Part shown: piece after piece, positions 61,401-64,000 of the stretch
Numbering within the stretch: position 1 is the first letter of the stretch
Layout: every line of letters begins with the position of its first letter
Source: Bacilli bacterium
GTDB taxonomy: Bacteria > Bacillota_I > Bacilli_A > RF39 > UBA660
Direction of reading: 5' to 3'
Length of the DNA: 64,000 nucleotides
Assembly (NCBI GenBank): GCA_017404555.1
Contig: JAFRCD010000006.1
Location: 1-64,000, forward strand
Notes under the pieces: generated by a model
The model's input: only the letters and a program-made list of their open reading frames with translations
Told to the model about the DNA's origin: nothing
The model's database searches: none
Program-made: the position numbers and the translations under genes

Positions 61401-61497
61401 TAAAGGTTATAAAGATGTCATTTCTAAAAAGACGAATAAAGAAATTAAAACATATCTTTATTCAATTTATGAAGAAAGATTGAAGGAAATATTATAG
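58483..61497 (+). CDS. addA: Helicase-nuclease AddA
   Basis: 1004 residues, UvrD-type helicase plus nuclease. Walker A ASAGSGKT (23-30), LTFTNKAAAEMKDRI, Walker B DEYQDTS, GDVKQSIYKFR, TIHKSKGLEFP and YVALTRAREKM are helicase motifs in order. The C-terminal RecB-like nuclease has VHQILEYIDF and IVDYKLK. Bacillus AddA is about 1232 residues, so this copy is compact too. AGGAGGTGATC lies 4 bases upstream, inside addB. Confidence 0.95.
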   Translation: MPKFTVDQQKAIDLEGKNIIVSASAGSGKTAVLTERVFRKIKSGISVDNLLVLTFTNKAAAEMKDRIRKKLEKEKLVEETEKIESASITTFDAYALELVKRYSDILNVSKDIEITDINIVNLYNKKILEEILDEYYEKKEKNFLDLIKKFCLKDDDNLKELILDIFNKLDLLYDKNAYLNKYLDVFYDDNFYSYVKEELENILLKKISYIRILLNRLQDNEVNFYDSFERLLASNNYEEIKRNIDFSIPKSPNNSSEEVKSFRKELKLICDEIKEVVNEDFESTFVLEKDLISVLIDILKELSLRTKIFKDENNIYTFADIYKLSIKLVNDYEDIRDELKYKYNEILIDEYQDTSDLQELFISKIENNNIYVVGDVKQSIYKFRNANYHIFKEKYDSYKSADNSEVIDLNKNFRSRAEVLKSINDLFKYLMRKDISFLDYNDHYMDFGFSNYNELKNENSNYDLEIYTYDEERASKEEQEIFIIANDIKEKMDREILIFDKEIGTLRKVKYSDFTILIDRATSFDTYKKVFEYLGIPLSLEKDYDLSLEDDIYIFKNIIKLLIMIKENNFDEEFKKAYLSVGRSFLFRYSDQQLFVDLTSNKYIESELYRKCLNLAKDLDSISAAEMFMQIIKEFNYEERLNYITNIKLFRKREKSIYELIEGLEEAGNTIYEIPDLLEELLDDNNIKIALEKENIDAVRIMTIHKSKGLEFPICYFAGFYKKFNMRDLSKKILFNKELGIVFSDNAILKYILKEKETEAEIDEQIRLLYVALTRAREKMIIVMPKIEDYNDELTGFEKSHYNSFLSIIKSIYKYLDKYIIPKKVELDTNYKYPKELMTNLEGKGKLNVQNFDIRNEQIEKKKYSKESTLLDEEVVKNMDFGTKVHQILEYIDFNNPRIENMDIPGDIRSKVEKFINSDLIKVNKNSKFYQEYEFVDNDSLGIIDLMIENDKELIIVDYKLKNIEDEAYKKQLKGYKDVISKKTNKEIKTYLYSIYEERLKEIL

Positions 61498-61518
61498 TAC
61501 TATTTTGGGGGTGATATA

Positions 61519-62412
61519 ATGCGTAAATTTATTGTCAGTGATCTTCATGGGAACGGTGAAGTATATAATTCAATTATGCATTATTTAGATAATATTAATT
61601 TGGTTGAAGATGTTTCTTTATATATAAATGGTGATTTAATTGATAGAGGGATCAATTCTTTTGAGATGCTTGCTGATACTAAAAGAAGGATTCAAGAAAA
61701 GGATAGTTTCCCCATTAATTATTTGGCAGGCAATCATGAACTTATGATGTATGAAGCTTTAAAAAAAGGATCTTTTTCCTTAGTAGATCTTTGGATGTTT
61801 AATGGTGGTTTGATTACTTCTGGTGGTCTTGATTTTGTATCTTCAGAAGAGTTCGATAGTATTATTGATTTTGTTGGTGATTTAAAGATATATCAGCCTT
61901 TTGAAGAGACGGTAGCTGATAAGCCAATTATGCTTGTTCATGCTGCTTCTTCAGGTTATTCTCCTGATATAATGAATTTAAGATTAAAAGATAAAGATAT
62001 GAGCTATATGGTAGAGTATGCAGTTTGGACAAGAGAAAAAGATGAATTTGGATTAACTCATATAATTGGTAATGATGATTATTTTTCTGTTATTGGACAT
62101 ACTCCAACTTTCAATAAAGAAGGATTCATTTATAACAAGGATGATAAGTATTTAAACATTGATGGTAATTGTTCATCTTATGCTTTAGGTAGCTTTATAT
62201 ATGATAGAGTACCCTTATTAGAAATAAAAGAAAAAGGGGTAGAAATATTACAATTTAACCATAACAATGAAATCGTTGGCGGTTATTTTTTAGATAAAGA
62301 GTTGGAACCATTAACGGACAATGATCTTTCTAAACGAAGAGTATATCTTGACCATTCACTAGATAATTGCGAGGAAAAGCAAAAACAATTAATTAAGGAA
62401 TACAGAGCATAA
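61519..62412 (+). CDS. PPP-family metallophosphatase
   Basis: 297 residues, calcineurin-like phosphoesterase of the Ser/Thr phosphatase (PPP) type. All metal motifs are present: VSDLHGN (Asp8, His10), INGDLIDRG, AGNHELM, LVHAAS and VIGHTP. Bacterial relatives act on phosphoproteins or dinucleotide polyphosphates; the substrate is not known here. GGGGGTGATAT precedes the ATG. Downstream of addA by 21 bases, possibly co-transcribed. A bidirectional terminator follows. Confidence 0.88.
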   Translation: MRKFIVSDLHGNGEVYNSIMHYLDNINLVEDVSLYINGDLIDRGINSFEMLADTKRRIQEKDSFPINYLAGNHELMMYEALKKGSFSLVDLWMFNGGLITSGGLDFVSSEEFDSIIDFVGDLKIYQPFEETVADKPIMLVHAASSGYSPDIMNLRLKDKDMSYMVEYAVWTREKDEFGLTHIIGNDDYFSVIGHTPTFNKEGFIYNKDDKYLNIDGNCSSYALGSFIYDRVPLLEIKEKGVEILQFNHNNEIVGGYFLDKELEPLTDNDLSKRRVYLDHSLDNCEEKQKQLIKEYRA

Positions 62413-62445
62413 AAAAAGATTCTATATTTATAGAATCTTTTTATT
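62413..62445. terminator. Bidirectional terminator between the phosphatase and LCP genes
   Basis: Near-perfect palindrome: AAAAAGATTCTATA with its complement TATAGAATCTTTTT around a 2-base centre, then T-rich sequence on both sides. The LCP stop lies at its edge. Confidence 0.85.
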
Positions 62446-64000
62446 TACCTAATGTTAGAGTAACAGCATTGTTAGAAGCAACTTTTCTTCCATAACCATA
62501 GTTTTGAGCAGTTACAGTATTACCATTACCAACAAATTTTACAATCATACCATGAGCTTTAGCCCATTTACTAGCTTGATATTTGGTATCACCAATGAAG
62601 TTGGGTACTTGAATGTATTTAATTTTGGCTGCATTATATGGTCCGTAACCAACGACTTTTTTCTCATATGGCTTATTGATAGAGAAAGAGAACTTTTTAA
62701 TTGGTTTATATTTCTTTAAATCTAGATTTACTTTCATTGCTTTTTCAATATCAGCTCTAGATTGTTCAACTGGAACATAATTCCATAAATTCATACGCAT
62801 TCTCTTATCAAATATGGTAGCACCATTTCCTTGTAAATACATTTGATCAATATCAACAATATCAGAATTCTTAGTAGCTAGAGAACTCTTATTAATATCA
62901 CGAGCCACATTATAGAAAGAAATTATTTGTTTGTTATTTAAATTGGTATCCATATTCTCAGATACAGCATCTAACACTTCTTTAAATTGGCTCATATTAT
63001 TAATACTTTTTATTTTGTCCATTAATGCTTTAATGACTAGTTGTTGGTTTTGACCACGATCTAAGTCACCAGCAGCTAATTGTTTACGGTTACGAGCTAA
63101 TACTAGAGCTTCTTCACCGTTAAGGTGTTGTCTACCACCTTGAATACATACTTGTCCTTTACGATCGGAACTATCAGTACAAAGGTCTTTTGGAACATCA
63201 ACGTCAATACCATCAACAGCATTAACTAATTTTACTAAACCTTTGAAATTGATCTTAACATAATAATCAATTGGAATATCAAAGTAATCTTCAATAGTAT
63301 TCATCATACAATCATTACCATAAGCAGCAGCATGAGTTATTTTGTTTTCTGCTTTATCATTCCAACAAGCAATTGGTACATAAGAATCTCTAGGTATTGA
63401 TAACATAGTAGCATTTAATCGTTTAGGATTGAAAGTAATTAGGATTAACGAATCACCATTAGCAATAGCGTTTTCACCTAAGGTTTCATCAGTAGAATCT
63501 ACTCCCATCAAGAGAATAGTAAATGGTTTATCAATACTCTTACCACTAGCAGCTTTTTCTTTTTTAGAAATATCTGATTTTTTAATCCGTTCAGATTTAT
63601 GAGCAATGATTTTAGTATCATCTTTAATATTTTGGAAAGCTTCAACTGATGAATAAGTACTGACGTAATTATCACCTACAAAGATAGCATCCAAATCTTT
63701 AGAATATAGATCAGCAATCATTGAAGAATAATCATTGTATTTTTTGATTTTGTTATTAGCATCCAGGTTATATTCTCTAATCATTTTTTGAGGAATAATA
63801 TATCCTTCTGGAGAATACTTATCATCTAAAATGGCGATTGTTCCCTCATCTAAATCATCAGGAGTTTTAATTTTATCGTTTGATAGTGTAACTAAGTAAG
63901 ATGTATAAGTAGACACATCTTTAGATAGAGTACCAAGATATCCATAAACGTAGGATATAGCTCCGCCAATTAAAATATTAAGTATGATAAATAAGATTAG
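62441..64000 (-). CDS. LCP (LytR-CpsA-Psr) family glycopolymer ligase with SBP-like and PASTA domains, 5' end outside the window
   Basis: Open frame continues to the window edge, so the N-terminus is missing; the first visible codons read as a TM helix (IILNILIGGAISYVYGY). About 520 residues are visible. After the TM come a domain resembling a periplasmic binding protein half (TPDDLDEGTIAILDD ... DLDAIFVGDNYV, about residues 45-130 of the visible part), the LCP catalytic domain (LLMGVDSTDE, SIPRDSYVPI with catalytic Arg, ITHAAAYGN, DGIDVDVP, LARNRKQ), and a final single PASTA repeat (VPNFIGDTKYQASKW). LCP proteins attach teichoic acids or capsules to peptidoglycan, fitting the glycan region upstream. 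Confidence 0.88.
   Translation of the reverse strand, partial: LILFIILNILIGGAISYVYGYLGTLSKDVSTYTSYLVTLSNDKIKTPDDLDEGTIAILDDKYSPEGYIIPQKMIREYNLDANNKIKKYNDYSSMIADLYSKDLDAIFVGDNYVSTYSSVEAFQNIKDDTKIIAHKSERIKKSDISKKEKAASGKSIDKPFTILLMGVDSTDETLGENAIANGDSLILITFNPKRLNATMLSIPRDSYVPIACWNDKAENKITHAAAYGNDCMMNTIEDYFDIPIDYYVKINFKGLVKLVNAVDGIDVDVPKDLCTDSSDRKGQVCIQGGRQHLNGEEALVLARNRKQLAAGDLDRGQNQQLVIKALMDKIKSINNMSQFKEVLDAVSENMDTNLNNKQIISFYNVARDINKSSLATKNSDIVDIDQMYLQGNGATIFDKRMRMNLWNYVPVEQSRADIEKAMKVNLDLKKYKPIKKFSFSINKPYEKKVVGYGPYNAAKIKYIQVPNFIGDTKYQASKWAKAHGMIVKFVGNGNTVTAQNYGYGRKVASNNAVTLTLGK

Noticed and set aside
1-64000. Mycoplasma genetic code (TGA as Trp), because of the AT-rich, compact genome
   Set aside because: TGA ends murI, the DedA gene, trmR and others where family length agrees, and tryptophans are encoded by TGG.
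1-64000. CRISPR arrays, insertion sequences, prophage or toxin-antitoxin loci
   Set aside because: No regularly spaced repeats, transposase, integrase or phage structural motifs were recognised in any translated region.

Overview
This is an AT-rich chromosome segment of a Firmicutes (Bacilli-type) bacterium. The evidence is the Bacillus-like gene order ireB-ruvX-yrzB-mltG-trmR-trhP1-trhP2-greA, strong AGGTGAT-type Shine-Dalgarno sequences, a Gram-positive style wall programme (LCP protein, PASTA proteins, ChW-repeat lysozyme, LTA-synthase-like sulfatase) and a SigK-like sporulation sigma factor. TGA is used as a stop (for example at the end of murI), so this is not the Mycoplasma code 4. The small, compact genes (982-residue DnaE, 757-residue AddB, 59-residue L28) suggest a streamlined lineage of uncultured gut Bacilli, but this placement is inference.

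Layout. 1-9 kb: murI, tRNA-Gly, a small membrane-protein cassette, a HAD hydrolase, DedA, typA, two small membrane proteins, rpmB on the minus strand, dnaE. 9-21.5 kb: lspA-rluD, a rhomboid protease, then a long housekeeping run (ireB, ruvX, yrzB, mltG, trmR, trhP1, trhP2, HD phosphohydrolase, greA, tig). Two paralogous pilin-like membrane proteins, one fused to a CHAP wall hydrolase, interrupt this run between trmR and trhP1. 21.5-23.4 kb: a convergent six-PASTA membrane protein with no kinase domain.

23.5-54.5 kb is a large surface-glycan region. It holds dTDP-rhamnose genes (rfbA, C, D, B), galE, ugd and a UDP-glucuronate epimerase for sugar nucleotides, an ABC exporter pair, many GT2 and GT4 glycosyltransferases, an Alg14/Alg13-type pair and two flippases. 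It also holds an LTA-synthase-like sulfatase, a GH25 lysozyme with nine ChW repeats and two phosphodiester-glycosidase (NAGPA-type) proteins. Two genes here carry lesions: the sulfatase has a -1 frameshift at a run of seven A, and a large membrane protein has an in-frame TAA.

54.5-64 kb: a minus-strand ureohydrolase-fold protein that has lost most metal ligands, sigK, addB-addA, a metallophosphatase, and a minus-strand LCP ligase that runs off the window edge.

Most transcription units end in clear intrinsic terminators. Promoters repeatedly overlap the preceding stop codon or terminator hairpin. At two places the terminator sequence is duplicated on both sides of a one- or two-gene cassette, which looks like a trace of insertion. 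No CRISPR array, rRNA operon, insertion sequence, prophage or riboswitch was recognised. The most unusual items are the pilin-CHAP fusion pair, the terminator-flanked cassettes, the homopolymer frameshift, the metal-site-less ureohydrolase, the kinase-less PASTA protein and the composite LCP protein.
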